This document shows, piece after piece, positions 11,176-38,100 of a stretch of DNA of 64,000 nt. The number at the start of each line of letters is the position of its first letter. Positions within the stretch are counted from its first letter, which is position 1. The stretch is from Pelodera strongyloides (taxonomy: Eukaryota > Nematoda > Chromadorea > Rhabditida > Rhabditidae). Below the pieces are notes generated by a model. That model had not been told where the DNA came from, did not search any database, and saw nothing but the letters and a program-made list of their open reading frames with translations. The stretch is from assembly GCA_036852015.1 (NCBI GenBank), contig JAANDG010000306.1:106420-170419 (forward strand), given 5' to 3'. Both the position numbers and the translations under genes were made by a program.

Positions 11176-11902
11176 CGATAATGTAGAATCGCTCGTCGAG
11201 CACATCGTGAAGCTATATCATGGGGACGACAATCGAAAGAGAGGCAGCTGCCTAGTGACTTGCTAATAACGCAACCTCTAGGCTCCTAATAATGATGCTC
11301 ACCTACTAGCTGCGGTAGTTTACAGTAGTACGTGCGTAATAGTTGTGATTTCTAGAACTGTTATCCAATAAGCTGAATGAAGACACACTATCCGCTATCT
11401 ACAGAAGCTTGAACACTAAATTAACTAGCCGTGACGAAAGGAGCAACAGCCTCGCAGTTTTACCAGAATTCTTCCTTGATTTTTGTTTTACTTCTTATCA
11501 GCAACATATGTATGTACATCCGTCTAATAGTGAGATATAAGATATAAACCAACCATATATATTATTTTGTTTTCCCAATCTCTACTTATGGTGTTGTATT
11601 GGAATCGATTTATTTGTCAATATTTTCTAATTGCAATAAAGGCCAATAAAACGTACTGTTTTCAAATGTGTTTACTGCTCACAGTGCTCACTATGTGTTC
11701 CTATATGAAGGACGGCTATATAATGTACAACGGAACTGTGCAAAAGAAAAACAATATCACAAATTTATCTCACAAAAATATTCCTCAACAATCAATGTAC
11801 GTCAATATAATACACGCTTTTCTGATTCCAACAAACTCATAAAATATAGTCACAATTTAAGTAAATAGACAAAAAAAACCTTGTCCCATAATATAATAAA
11901 GA
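11176..11902. other. Spacer / 3' flank of the cathepsin gene
   Basis: AT-rich. A CTATCTACAG element near 11393 resembles the leader element of the small-peptide genes, but no signal-peptide exon follows. Presumably also contains the 3' UTR of the minus-strand protease gene. Confidence 0.4.
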
Positions 11903-25325
<13,423 letters not shown>

Positions 25326-28300
25326 CTGCAAGTACACTTATAATTAGTTGTAGGAGCGGTGATAGTACCTATGTATCCGTATTGAACATAAATAGTTCCT
25401 CAAGAGAAGTACACCAACAAATTCTAGCACAATCGCTTATGCGCTAACCGTGATAAGAGCGCGGTTACGGTTAGTTTCGAATTCAAGAAGCAAGATAAAT
25501 GAAATCCCTGTTTATGAGTTATCACAATAATTGCCCAAAATATTAAGCGCTGCTCCAATAATACCCACACATGCATGTAACTACTTGGAAAACGCCGGAA
25601 ATTAAACTAGACGCCAATCAAACTAGGAGATATAGTCGGCCGGTGTGGGCATAAATTTCATAGAACAGCTCCGGACAAATAAAATTATGAATAGCTCATT
25701 GTCGTAGATAGTGAGCATATTGTCATAGATAGTGAGCATTCAGCCTCTGTTAAAAATAAAGATTTTCTAATCCTCCTTTTACAAACAAGTGACAGGTACT
25801 GAGTGACACAAAAAGACAACTGTCATACTTTATAAGCAGCTGATGCACAAGAAACAGAAAATCACACCGCTCAAAGGTTCAAAAGAATAAACCCCACTGT
25901 GATGAAGAAATATGGATGTTGTGTTCAACTGACAATGAGTGACCGGAATAACAGGACACCGCGTACAACTCTTCGTCCTTCTTATCTTTACAGTTGACAG
26001 GTGACAGGAATATAGGCCCACTTTGACCTAAGCGTTTTGTAGATACAGAACCTCTTAATTTCAGTTTATTTTTAGGCTAAGAACTCGTAATTATAACAAA
26101 AACTACCGTATTGTAAGCTAGCAAATATATTAGGTGCAAAGAGGTCGAACAAGCATCACACGAAAAAACGATATAAAGAAAAACTCTCATTAATGTGCAT
26201 CGAATTAAGAAAAAGCCGATCGCGTGACCCTCACACGACGTACGGACGGACGTACACACAGGAGAAAATGGGACAAAGCACAGCTGTTGGTCAGTCTGGT
26301 CTGGTCTGCCAGCAATTTATATAGTAAAGGACGGAGCAATTAGTTATTGGTTAGCATATAATTGTAAGAAGAGCATATACGCATGTTCAGGCTCAGGAAT
26401 CAAGATCGAAGGACTTGCTATGGGGCGTTTGATTACTAGTATTATAAAACATTGCACACTTAAAAAGATGCTATAATTCTTATTGTTAGAAGTCTGTCTA
26501 GGTCAGTTTAAAAAAGGTATTGATTCACCCTTTCACAAGATTCTAACGTGAAAATCCTACACTCATTACGGTAGTGTCGATTGTGCATTTGTATGGTACA
26601 AAGAAACAAGGCTTACTTATACCACTGAAATGGGACGAACAGAAGGGAAGAACCTCTAAAATTAAAACCTAAATAGATTTCGACAAAAGAACTTCTAAAA
26701 ATCTCTTGGAACAGAATATGCGGAAAGAGCCACTATCTATCACTTATCGCGTGACCTATAGGAAACACACAGCTGTTGGTCAGTCTGATAGTAGATAACA
26801 CATTATAATGGACGGTACTAAGTTCACGTGCCCTAGAGAACAACCACACCAACAAATGGACAAGAAAGGGTCCAGCGGTCCTGCTTTCGTGTTCCGACAA
26901 AGACAAAATCGACGGGGCATGACCACGTGTTAGATGGTAAGGGCTGATTACTGCAATACGTCTAACAATAAAACAGCAGGGTAATAAGGTGTTTTTACAT
27001 TGTTTTCGTGAATAAATACAAGCACACCACTCAGGCATATGGCATCACACGGCATACTCTTTGCCTTGAGGTTAGGAGGCAGAAATCGAAAAAGCAAAAG
27101 AAATTTGACTCCAACGAGGCTCGATTACATGGGGACTTATGCACATGCAGACGAAAATATGACCAATAACTTATATCAATGGCTGAACAAGCGTTCTCAC
27201 TAATTTACTGCCGATCCTAACCAAAAACACATATTTTTCCGCTGTTTGCACGAAATCCAAATATTATTACTGATGATTAAATGAATACCTAGTATATCAT
27301 AGTACTCGAAGAGTTATGTAGCTCAGAGCCAAATTTCGATAATAATAATAATAAAGGGATTTAGGAATTAGCCCGGAATGTTGTTGACATCGTATTTATG
27401 TATTACTAGCTCGCACCTCATCAGCTATTCATAGCATCTTAAATGGGGACGATAACGGTTCCGACATTAGTATGCCCCGAGAATTCGAAGACGCAAGAAT
27501 GTGAGGGGCAAAAACGCACTAAAGCTCAAATACTTTAGGGTTACTCTAACTTGCTAACGAAATCCCACAATTCGGATGGATGGTTTGCAAATGCAACGCA
27601 TAAACTAAAATATCATGAGCATGTTTAGTTTATCGACTGTTTGGCAAAGATTTAATTAAAAATAAAGACAATTTCCAAATAAAAGAGGCCGCTAACGACG
27701 TTTGCCTTTCTTCCCACAAATAGCCAATTTTCGGAAAGCAACAAAGGACTAGAAGTCAAACAATAGAATAATCACTGAATAACCTTTTTTGCGTGTACTT
27801 ATGTTTGAGCGTCTGTTAGGAGATATCATGTTGTTCTCTTTTAACTAAAAAGAAAAAAGAACGGTATTTAATTAATAGAAAAACTTCGCATAATCTGCAC
27901 CCATTGGGGGTTTCTTGCAAAATAAAAAAACATCAATTAGGGTCGGAAAGTGTCAGGAATGAGTAAACGGCAATATTAATACTAAAACACACTGAAATGC
28001 CCCAAATTCAACTAAATGTTTACAGGAATGCGATTGTAATACTACACCATCATATCGACTACCTCTTGGCTTATCAGAGGATAACACAACAATAAAAAAA
28101 CTGGTTTTACTCTTGATTTATAGGGTTAAAAGATAAGTAATCATAACAGGATCATAGAACAACTTGTTCAAAATGTTCTCTTCAAGTACGTGTGCAATGA
28201 GAACAAAGGAGTTGCCACGGGCGCTCTAAAGCCCCAAGAGTCCCTTGGGAATTATCTTAAACATGGAACAATTCATATTCCCTATCTTCAACAAAAATTG

Positions 28301-28401
28301 CAGTAAAACTTTGAGAGTGGATCTACTCACAAATTCCCTGCATTAAAATATGCAAAATATGTTGATAGTGAAATCGCCAATAGGACGGCCGGAGTGAACA
28401 T
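25326..28401. other. Upstream of cathepsin F; no gene recognised
   Basis: Should contain the cathepsin F promoter. The segments near 26280 and 26770 share CAGCTGTTGGTCAGTCTG and related following bases, a short local duplication. No exon is supported on either strand. Confidence 0.45.
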
Positions 28402-28565
28402 TAAAGCGAAATAGCGGGTGGTTTGTGAAACATATCGAGGACACCTGCATTCTTGTGCAAATGGGCACAAATTATAATAAAAAATCGAGTAACTTTAACT
28501 TGTCATAAACACGCAATAAAGTTGTCCGCCATGCATTTCAAAAATCGGAAGGTGTTTTGCTTTAA
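28402..28565. mobile_element. MITE, CCGG-ended family, copy a
   Basis: Begins TTAAAGCGAAATAGCGGG-like and ends CAAAAATCGG ... TTTTGCTTTAA, imperfect inverted ends. The middle has GTGCAAATG and AATAAAAAATCGAG, shared with the copies at 34817, 36813, 39877 and 51316. Confidence 0.65.
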
Positions 28566-30863
28566 GATGAAACCCGACAATATCCGCGCTCGAAAAGTAG
28601 CGATTTATTGACACTGATGAGATGAGTGTTTACATAACGGATGTGCTGCCACACAAAAGCTACTGGGGACGATTCTACGGACTAAGAATACTTGGGACCC
28701 ATTGGCAATAAAACTCATACCAGATAATTGCCACATTTCAACCTAAACAAGATGTTAGACGTCTATGAAATAATGAAATTGACACGTCCAGGCACGTGTT
28801 TACACATAACAATTAATAAATTATACACGTACGGTAAGCCATCGGAAACAACACATCATGCGTAGGAGGACCCAGCTGAAGACCTCAAACCGTAACAACA
28901 CTGCAACCAATTTGAAGAAAAAATCTTTGACAAACAGGTGCGTAAAAAGAAAAAAAAATCACAGTGCAAAACAATTTATTTCCACTCCACTCTCCACTGT
29001 AACGGTTACAACTGTGTAAGTTCGTATGTACACTGGTAACATCTTTGCGCCCAACAAACTCAAGCCTCAGAGAGACCCCATTATTGAAAGAGTCAACAAT
29101 AGGACACACATTCGTTCAAATGCAGTAAAATAGTAAACCACATATAAGTGTGCAGTGCTGTATCTTTAACACGCGCTGAGGGTACAGCGTCGCGTTATTC
29201 CTTTAAAACCATTCACGTAGTTCGAGCACGGGGATGCGAAGCTTTAGATGCACATGGACATAAAGCAAAAGCAAGCTGCCGACCAAAAAACATAAATTCA
29301 GGACAAACTGACAAAAAACGCTTTACGACAGCAACAATAAATATTTATTTTAGAAGAACAAACTTTACATTAACACCCCCCCGCAACCTCGGCAGAACTT
29401 ACTAAACACTTGCACGAACTTACTAAACTCTTGCACGCAACATCTATATTTCCCAGTCTCACCCCGTCACCCCTCACTTTAATCGCATACATACTCATTA
29501 GCACAGCTAGCTAACTGCCCAATACACCATACACCCATCTCCAATTCTCCTACCTACTATGAAAATGGTACAATTGTCCCATTCTGGAACATTAACAAAC
29601 TTATTTGTTCGCTAATTAGCAATCGGTAAACAGTATGTATAACAATGGACTACCTATACCTTATATCCACAACAACCCCCGTTTTCAATCATAACTACAC
29701 ATCGTTCCGTCAATCCCTTAATCCCTTTTTATTTAGCCGACGATTCCTTGGAGAATCGGCATTATGATTATTATTGGACACACTTTGTATTCGCTCTAGG
29801 CGGGAGTCCATGTGTAAGTTTGTCAGCTGCATACGCTGCATACTCATTTTCAACCATAACTCTTTTCCATCTACCTGCACCAGCCTAATTAACAGTGCCT
29901 AAACACGAGCAAACTGTCAATATCCAAAGTGCTTATTTAAAACATTTCACGCAAGCAAACTTAAGGAACAATTGATCAAAAAGCAGCGCCCGATCAAAAC
30001 ATCCATAACCACTAAACAGATCAGCAAGCAAGCACGCAAGGCTAACGGAGTTCCCTTTCCAAGAAAGAAGACAAAAACATGAAATCTTGGATGGCAATAT
30101 TGGAAGCCCTCATTTCTCATCCCTAGTACAAATCCCAGTGACAGGTGGGTTATCCATCTCAAAGGACTGACTGACAGACCGCTGCACCTGGTAACGATCC
30201 TCGGAGCTCAATTTTCGCTTTCAGGACACCGGGTAAAATACAATGCCGTTGCTAGGTCACCACATGCCCACTAAGCCTCAACGCACTTGTCGGCTGGGAA
30301 TGTTCCAGGGAAAGCACTACCTCATGCGATCCCCGGTGAGTTTCAACAGCCACACACACCTCAGAACCTGGTGTACCGGGAGGCAACCGAGCGCACCCCC
30401 CGAACCAGGCGCCGCCCTTTGGCTTTAACTACTGACCACGCGTGCGTGAAACTCAGCGGGTCATGTGGCGCACTAGAAGAGCAGCTTGCACTTTACCGAG
30501 CGTCTAGAAACCAGAAAACGAAGCGCACCAGATGATACAAAGTGAGGCGACCTGACAGGCAACCCTTCTCGACCGACAACCAATCACTCTCACCGAAACG
30601 AGCACTAGCGAATCAAAACTTGGGACATCCGAACATTGTCAAACGAGATAACAGGCTTCTCCCTCCAATATTGAAAAACGGTATTTGGTCAGACTTGTGC
30701 GCTAGCGAACTGACCTATTTAGGGGATGTGAACGTTTGTGTTGGGGAACGAGTTGTTTTATACCTAGCTAAAACATTGTTTGTTAAATAGCGAATCGCTC
30801 GCGCAGTTTACTTGCATGAAATTTTCTAAAATAGCGTGTAGGGATAGTCAATGTTTGCGCGTG
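28566..30863. other. No gene recognised; GC-richer stretch 30190-30660
   Basis: The part from 30190 to 30660 is richer in G+C than its surroundings and has open frames on the plus strand. I see no convincing splice structure or motif, so no gene is called. Confidence 0.35.
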
Positions 30864-31871
30864 TTGAGAAACTGGGTACTATTGTACTTTACGTGCCGCA
30901 GTGGGGTCAAAAAAAATTTTTCCTTAAAAACTTCCTATAATATGTAATTGGCCATGCTGAATCCGAAAAAGTAGGTCACTTAGCACCTAAGGGCTTCTTT
31001 AGGCCGTTAGCGCCTCTAAGATATTTTTTTTGCAAATTTTTTTTCGGCTAAAAAGTTCCTATTATATGTAATTGACACTTCTAGTTCCGAAAAAGTAGGC
31101 TATTTGACACCCAGGACCGTCTAGAGGCTGCTGGAAGCTCATGTGGACTCCATCCGCTCTCAACTGAACTGGCACTCGGTTCACGGTGGACTGTTTCTGT
31201 ACCAAGCTTGCGTCCTTTTATTGTATTGTTCGTATGCTAATAACTTACTTTCGAAACAGAAATTCTAAAAGTTGTTTACATACGTATGCTAGGTTATTCC
31301 TTTTGCTAACAGTAAGAGCCCGGCGAGCCACCGCCGGAATTGCAATATTGCATAGATTTTAAGGGATCATGGCTGAACCACCTTCCGATTAGAATATTAG
31401 GCATGAGAAGCTCGACGGCGGTACGCGAAACTTAGCAGAAACGTATCATACATAGAGAGAATTTCGCAAACCACCTCCGACACACCGGCGAGGCCTCAAA
31501 GTTCAGCTTAGGCAACCAGAAAATTGGGCAAATGCATACCGCCGTTAACTTCTTAATTGATTTAGTGTAAATGGCCTCTAGAGGGTCCTGGGTATCAAAC
31601 AGCCTACTTTTTCGGAACTAGAAGTGCCAATTACATATAAGAGGAACTTTTTAGCAAAAATGTTTTTAGAGGCGCTAACGGCCTAAAGAAGCCCTTAGGC
31701 GCTAAGTGACCTACTTTTTCGGAATCAGCATGGCCAATTACATATTATAGGATGTTTTTAAGGAAAAAAATTTTTTTGACCCCACTGCGGAACGTAAAGT
31801 ACAATAGTACGGTAAAGTACAATAGTACGGTAAAGTACAATAGTACGTAAAGTACAATAGTTGAGAAACTG
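30864..31871. mobile_element. Large inverted-repeat DNA transposon (non-autonomous) with 11-bp target duplication
   Basis: The direct repeat TTGAGAAACTG flanks the element at 30864-30874 and 31861-31871. The body 30875-31860 begins ACTATTGTACTTTACGT-like and ends with the inverse, ACGTAAAGTACAATAG. The arms continue as imperfect inverted repeats for about 240-290 bases each, inward to about 31115 and 31570. The right end carries three extra tandem copies of the GTAAAGTACAATAGTACG end. No transposase frame is seen. A target duplication of 9-11 bp is typical of Mutator-like elements, so that is the best guess. Confidence 0.8.
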
Positions 31872-32443
31872 TCATTTATGGCGGTGTAAATAGCTGGAAA
31901 AAGAACCTTAATTGAAAATTAGTATATGGCATGAGCGGCTGAAAAAAATTACACACGGACTCCCACCTAGCGCAAGTAGAAAACACGCGAAATGCGAAAA
32001 ATAAACATAGTGACAATGATTAAAAATCGTCTAGAGCGCACAACGTATGATCCCCCTCATTCTGAAACCTCAGTCACTGCAAAACTCCTCAATCGTTAAA
32101 CACATCCTCACGCTATCTACTTTCCCAGACTATACCCACACCCGCTCACATACACAAATTATAGATCACATTCATTTTGAGTATTTGAGTTCCTCTTCCC
32201 TCAGTCACGCCTCTCCCGCTCTTCTCTCCTTCTGCTCATACAACATCGAAACATGAAACACTACATACACAACAACATTACGGACGACATGTCAACAAGC
32301 ATTTAACACTAAATATACGTCAGAGGTCACGTATACATTTTTTCAGTTTCAGGTCGTTGCAGCATGAGCATCTGTAGACCGGCGATAACGATGCCAAGCA
32401 GGCACAACAAATAACTAACCTTCATCTTGTCGTTTGCTTCCTC
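31872..32443. other. Short spacer, no gene seen
   Basis: No exon supported. On the minus strand, just after the stop of the gene at 32444, a short open frame starts MKVSYLLCLLGIVIAG (about 32330-32427). It resembles a signal peptide but has no continuation I could find. Confidence 0.35.
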
Positions 32444-33452
32444 TCATATCCACTTGCTTCGGTTGCCAGGCAAGTTGACGATGTTGACCTGGTCGTGAAG
32501 CTCCGAAAGGAGGTAGAGCCCGTCACATATGTCTGTCGCAATGACGTCGGGAACCACAAGACTGCGCATCTGCCTACAATAAAAAGAAAATAAATGCACC
32601 ACCCGATTAACCAACAGTGGAGACGGGGTGAACGCCTCTTTTTCTCGCTGGAGCTAAATTCTATACGAATAAAAACAGCGCAGCTGCTGGCGGCACTATT
32701 GACGATCAGAATATGAGCCAAAAGTGGCGGTGGCGACTGGGCGGCGCTATTTTGCCACCACAGGAAAGCCTGGTACAAATTAGAAGACTTACACAGTAAT
32801 GCAGGAGGTTTTAGACAAATGAGTGTCCTGGTCCTTTCCTTTCCCAGGCTTCGGGAATGACGAAACTTCAGTTTCCAAACACTTCCGTGAAGCGTAATCC
32901 AGCACAACCTAAAAGAAAAAAAGATAAAGGGCAAGTTCGCTCGACACAATACGACACACACACGAAAAGTCAAGTTTGCAACAGTAAATACAACACAGTA
33001 AAACATATCTACGTAAACCAGACAAAGACACGGTAATGTATAATGGGGTTTCCATGTATGCGATTCGCACCTGCGAAAATGTCAAACCGCTGTCCATGTT
33101 CAAGTCATTTTACATGCATGTCAACTGCCTACCGTAACCCATGCGAATCGCACGTTTGACATGGTCCTGCAGCGAAAGTGTATCAGATCCATACTAGATC
33201 CGTACTATTTTGAAATAGATCCATACTAAATCCAAAATCGCTGCGGGACCCTGTCATTTACATCGACTCAAACATGGACAGCGGTTTGACATTTTCGCAG
33301 GTGCGAATCGCAAACATGGAAACCCCATTACACACACAAATCGAAAGAGCCGCCGAAATGATGAGCAAGCCTTCGAGGTTTGGAGAATGTTCTAGAATTG
33401 GAATGGACACGAGACCGCGCGCGTAGCGGCGCCAATTCAAATTTTCGCGCAT
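32444..33452 (-). CDS. Small protein of unknown function (3 exons)
   Basis: Exons on the minus strand: 33336-33452, 32793-32908, 32444-32573. Phases fit and give 120 aa. It starts MRENLNWRRYARGLVSIPIL, has a moderately hydrophobic stretch (GLLIISAALSICVVLDY) across the first junction, and ends LPGNRSKWI. The first intron contains a TA-flanked MITE that begins only a few bases after the donor. Upstream of the ATG, TTTTCGCGC- and GGGCGGGG-type elements suggest a promoter. I do not recognise the family. The first exon is less certain than the other two. Confidence 0.5.
33043..33328. mobile_element. MITE with long inverted repeats and TA target duplication
   Basis: The element begins ATGGGGTTTCCATG and ends CATGGAAACCCCAT, flanked by TA on both sides. 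The arms pair for nearly 60 bases (for example GCGAATCGCAC / GTGCGAATCGC and GACAGCGGTTTGAC inverted). TA target and size fit a Tc1/mariner-type MITE. It sits in the first intron of the gene at 32444. Confidence 0.8.
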
Positions 33453-34033
33453 TACCGTAGTCGTAGTTTCGCATGCTAATTTGGGCGGGGCTTAGACTTG
33501 GAGCACTTAGCCGTAAATTTGCACAACCCAAACTAAAAATTGTTTGTTTGAACAAAGGTTATTACAAATAAAAAAGTAAACATAATGATTTAACTATGAT
33601 CCATAAATATTCACGTCACGTATAAATGGATTGCGACCTGGTGTATAGCACAAAGCAACAAAGCCCTTCCTACAGCATTTTTCAAGGTAACAATTAGTTG
33701 CACTCAACTTTCCAAAAAACAACAACAACCAAGAACAATCACGAAACAAATTACTTTATTAGCATAACAATGCAATTTCAACAAGAATGCGTGGGCTCAA
33801 AAGTCCAAAAGTAACAAGGATAATACAGCATGAACTATCTCTGCTGCTAATAACACTGCTGAATTCCTTACACACAAAGACAAATAAGAAAAAACGAATG
33901 AATGATTTCGATAACACAGGTATTTGAGGAGAAATGCAACATTATTAGGAAACACAATGAGATAATAAGGGTGGTGGAAAATCATTCAAGGCGAGGCGGA
34001 GTAGTGCTGTGTCAGTGAATCAAAAACGAAGCT

Positions 34034-35185
34034 CTAGATAGAGTTCCACGAATTGATCTGTACTTGCGAATAGGAATATACACTTGGATAATATCCAAAA
34101 CATTCACGCAACCACATGTACTGAAAGTAAAGCAAAGACTAGGCACCATAAATAAACAAATCAAAAAGCATCATTATTATTTGTGATAGGCCCAATGATC
34201 AAAAACACAAAACAACGTATACCGTAATGGAACAACGTGAAAAGTTCTCCGGAAAAATATTTAAATTCAAAACATGACGGAGAACTATTCACAGGATTCC
34301 ACATAAATAACTAGGCTACTAAAACAACTAGTGAACTAATAATTCACAGTAAATACAGCGAACAATGTTAAAAGACGACGATTATCCAGTAAAAAAAATA
34401 AACTGGCAAACTGTCAGCATGCATTAAAAAGCTTCGGTACTTGGGTTCTATCCAACTCATTGGACAACATACAAAATGAAAGTTAAAAAATTCGTTGATC
34501 AAAAAAAGTAAGTGAGTGGAAAGTTCAGATCGAATAAAAAATGTTAGAGCGCGTAAACAAACTGCACGCGCACAAAGTAAAACGTTGGCAAAATTGAAAT
34601 TCAAAAACATAAATGATCAGTGATTCCTGTAAACTAAGAGTTTATAAACTGTAATTATACCCTTTTGCACCAAAAACTCAACTGCTACACAGGCATACAG
34701 TCAATATCCTTAAAAATAAGCGAAATCAATGAAATCACAGGAAAAAAATAGCATGGAAAAAATAGCTTAGAAAGACTAACGCTCTACGTTAACCAAAGGC
34801 ACAGGAAACTACATATTAACGAGAAATACCAGCTGGTTCCCAAAACGCATCGTGGACTCCCGCATTTGTGCAGCGTATGCAAATGAACATAAATTAGAAT
34901 AAAAAATCGAGCTAAATTCGAGCAACTTTGCACAAATACCTAAGAATTCAGTTGTGCACGATGAGTTTCAAAACAGGCCGGCATTTCGCTTTAACATCAA
35001 TAAGGTTAGTGGAAATCAAAGACAACTTCAGCACCAGCGGCGAGATATCTGTGCATACTAATAACAGGTTGTTCTACTCGCTAAACAGACAGCTTCTCAC
35101 ATTGGCGCTGAACTTCAAAAAGAAATACTTTAGTATTGGAGTTTCGAATCGGGGATCAAGCTATTAGCACCTGACTTACTCGCAT
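34034..35185 (-). other. In-frame extension after the EZH stop codon, across an intron
   Basis: Directly after the EZH TGA (35186-35188) the same frame continues ATG CGA, then a strong GTAAGT donor (exon end 35180). A TTTCAG acceptor follows at 34121-34123, and an open exon 34034-34120 in the same phase encodes YMWLRECFGYYPSVYSYSQ and ends with TAG. Either a spliced 3' UTR that happens to be open, a stop-codon readthrough tail of 30 aa, or a tiny second reading frame. Confidence 0.4.
34817..34994. mobile_element. MITE, CCGG-ended family, copy b
   Basis: Left end near TAACGAGAAATACCAGC, right end CAGGCCGGCATTTCGCTTTAA. Core contains GCAAATGAACATAAATTAG and AATAAAAAATCGAGC, as in the related copies. 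Confidence 0.65.
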
Positions 35186-38100
35186 TCAAGGCTCAAGCTC
35201 ATCCTGGTCGCTCTCCTCGGCTTTCAGACCCAGATCAAGGCATTTCTTGTTTCGAACACGCTTGCTTCGACGAAGCCCGTGCTCCACAAAGTTTCTGTTG
35301 CTCTCGACGTCAGCCTCAAAGAACTCGGCACCATAGTCGATAAACAACTCTTCACCTTCTGTAAATTGCACACATAAATAACAATCAATTGTATAAGTTG
35401 CAGGCAATCGCGTAGTAGTAGTAGGGTAGGATATCTCTATCATTTAGCACATGTACTGTAAGCGGAGTTTGACAATCCCTTACCTTGTACCTTTTATCCT
35501 ATCATAGTAAAAAATTCGTTTACTGATGGCATGGTCGACAGGTGTTTATTACGTGCTATCAACGTATCAACTATTCTAACAATTGACGTTTGAAAACCAA
35601 CCTTTGATGTTGCCATCTGCAAATAGTGCTACTCGGTGCTGTGTTCCGACCAGACAAACCTAAACAAATAAGTGAACTGGAATGATTCTATTTTGTATTA
35701 GCTTGCAGGTGTCACTGCACAAAAAGCCCCATACTCCCAAGTCCCCATGTCACAGTTCACAGTGAGAAAAATTTTCGCTCCAGAACTCAGAACCATAAAA
35801 ATTAAAAAAAAAATACATAAAGTGAGGTAAAACCAACTTGAGCCCGAACGTTCGGCTCCTTGCTGTGGTTGATGTAGCGGGCTTGGTTACCATAATGCTT
35901 GGAGACTATCACTTCTTCCTCGTTGACTTCTAATATAAATCATTAATTATGCAATAATATAGATTCAGACAAGCACAAACTCAGATGCATTCTATTTTCC
36001 TAGCAATAAGTACCAAACAATAACCAATCACCGCTACTCATTATCGTCAAGTATATTTGTATTAATATCAACAGTCTCTGAAACATTTGACTAAAATTCT
36101 CACTTACTGAACTGATATGACAATCGCTCGTGCTCGTCGACAGACGCCCGCATGTCGGCTTCGTCAGTTGAGACAACCTAAATAGTTGGGACTCACATAT
36201 TCACAATTCACACTTACAGACAGTGTGCGCTAATGAACAGTCACTCAAGCGAAGTCTGTGAAACTAAAATGACCTCCTTTCTTTTCTATTTCTACTTGCT
36301 ATAGGGTGAAACGGCGTAGCGGTGGTGTTAATTAAACCTTAAAAATGTGGCTATGGTAAACAACGAGCTACTAGAGTAGCTCACACGTAAACTGAGCGTG
36401 TGCACTTGTACCTGAGCATATAACTTCAAACATTCAACAACCAAACCAAATACTGACACGCCCAGGAAATATACGCAAATCTGTCACAAACAAGGAACAA
36501 ACATAAAGGGGAATTAGCAATAAGCAATAAGTAGTACTGACCTGGCCGCAGTACTCCGTAATAAACGCCTTATTTGGAATTCTCTCATCGGCGAACAGTC
36601 CGAAGCCATTGATACCGGGCACAGAGGAAGGAGCCACCTTAACATACTACTTAAATATTTTAAACTGGTACCGTAATATTATAACTCTAACTTTTTTAGC
36701 CACCAAGCCACCTCACACCTTGATCTCTAACTGTAAATTTACGCGAATTCAAATGTGTTCTACAACAGAAACATTCACTAAAACAACTCGTAGATTAGCA
36801 CTTAGTATATGTCTTTAAAGCAAAATACCGGCCTGTCTTTGAAACGCATTGCGTACACCTGCTTTCTTATGCAGCATATGCAAATGAGCGAAAATCAGAA
36901 TAAAAACTAGACCACACTTTGCATAAATGCATAGGAATGCAAGTATTGAGGTGTGTTTCAAAAACCGGCCAGTAGTTCGCTTTAAACCCGTAATCACTTT
37001 GTGTCATGGACAGAAAGAGGGGAGAGTGGCTCGACAGATACGGTCAGGATTAGAAAACAGATCGCTTTAGTCATTATACCAAGAACCAACCTTAACCTTC
37101 TTCGGTTTTCCCAACGTCAGGTGGAGATTCTGACACGTGACAACAATGTCTGTTTCGTCAGTGGGCAGACAGTGCAGACCTGGAGAGATACAATTGTTAT
37201 TATTGAATCATCCTACAGCTCGATTTTACGTGCAAAACACGAACTATAATAGTACTATCTACCACGCTGAAAGCTACAGCTGCCATATAAGTCAACCACT
37301 ACTATCGACTGATGACGAAAGAGCATTGTTTCTTCATTAAATAAAAATAATAATTAAAAGTTACCTGCGGTACAGCTCAGGCAAAGTTTCGGGACACATT
37401 CGATTTTGGCCAGATAACACGGGCATAGTTTTGTGCGACACGTCCCTGTAACAACGTTCGTATGTATATATATATACACAAATAAAACACAAAGTATTAG
37501 CCAGCATCTACTATGAGTCTTATCTCTTGCGAGTGAACAAACCGCAAAAAAAGAAACAAATGACTTCCAGCGGATCTTGTCTTGTAATTTAGAAAGAGAT
37601 CATTCAGATCATAGTAAGGTGATTTAGAACTAATTGTACCAGCCCCCAGCCCCAGCCGATATCCGATATTCCCGGGGATTGTGCAAACTTCTCCTCAACA
37701 GCGCAAGTAACACTAATTTGCGTGAGACTTGAACTTCACACTCACACTTCATACTATGTTCATACATTCATACGGAGTATGACAGCGACAAATAAAAAAT
37801 AGTAATTGTAACTTAATTTAATCAATTATCAATGAAACATACCACTCCGGCACCGACATCCTGGAAATCTGAGCCTGCAGCTCGCTGAACAACGACAGAG
37901 GCTGGAAAACGATAAAAATGAATACAAATTTACTACATTCGATGTGCAGAATATGAGGTAATGTGAGGTTTGAGAAAGGAAAGGGATACTTAAACTGACA
38001 CATTAATAAAGTTTTGCGCATATCAATAAAATAATAAGAACATCAATAAATTATCAAACAGTAATGGCATGTGAAGAACCGACTTTGTGCACGGGACAGA

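Noticed and set aside
32330..32427. Short minus-strand frame MKVSYLLCLLGIVIAG resembling a signal peptide
   Set aside because: Only 32 codons, directly after another gene's stop, and no second exon or promoter was found.
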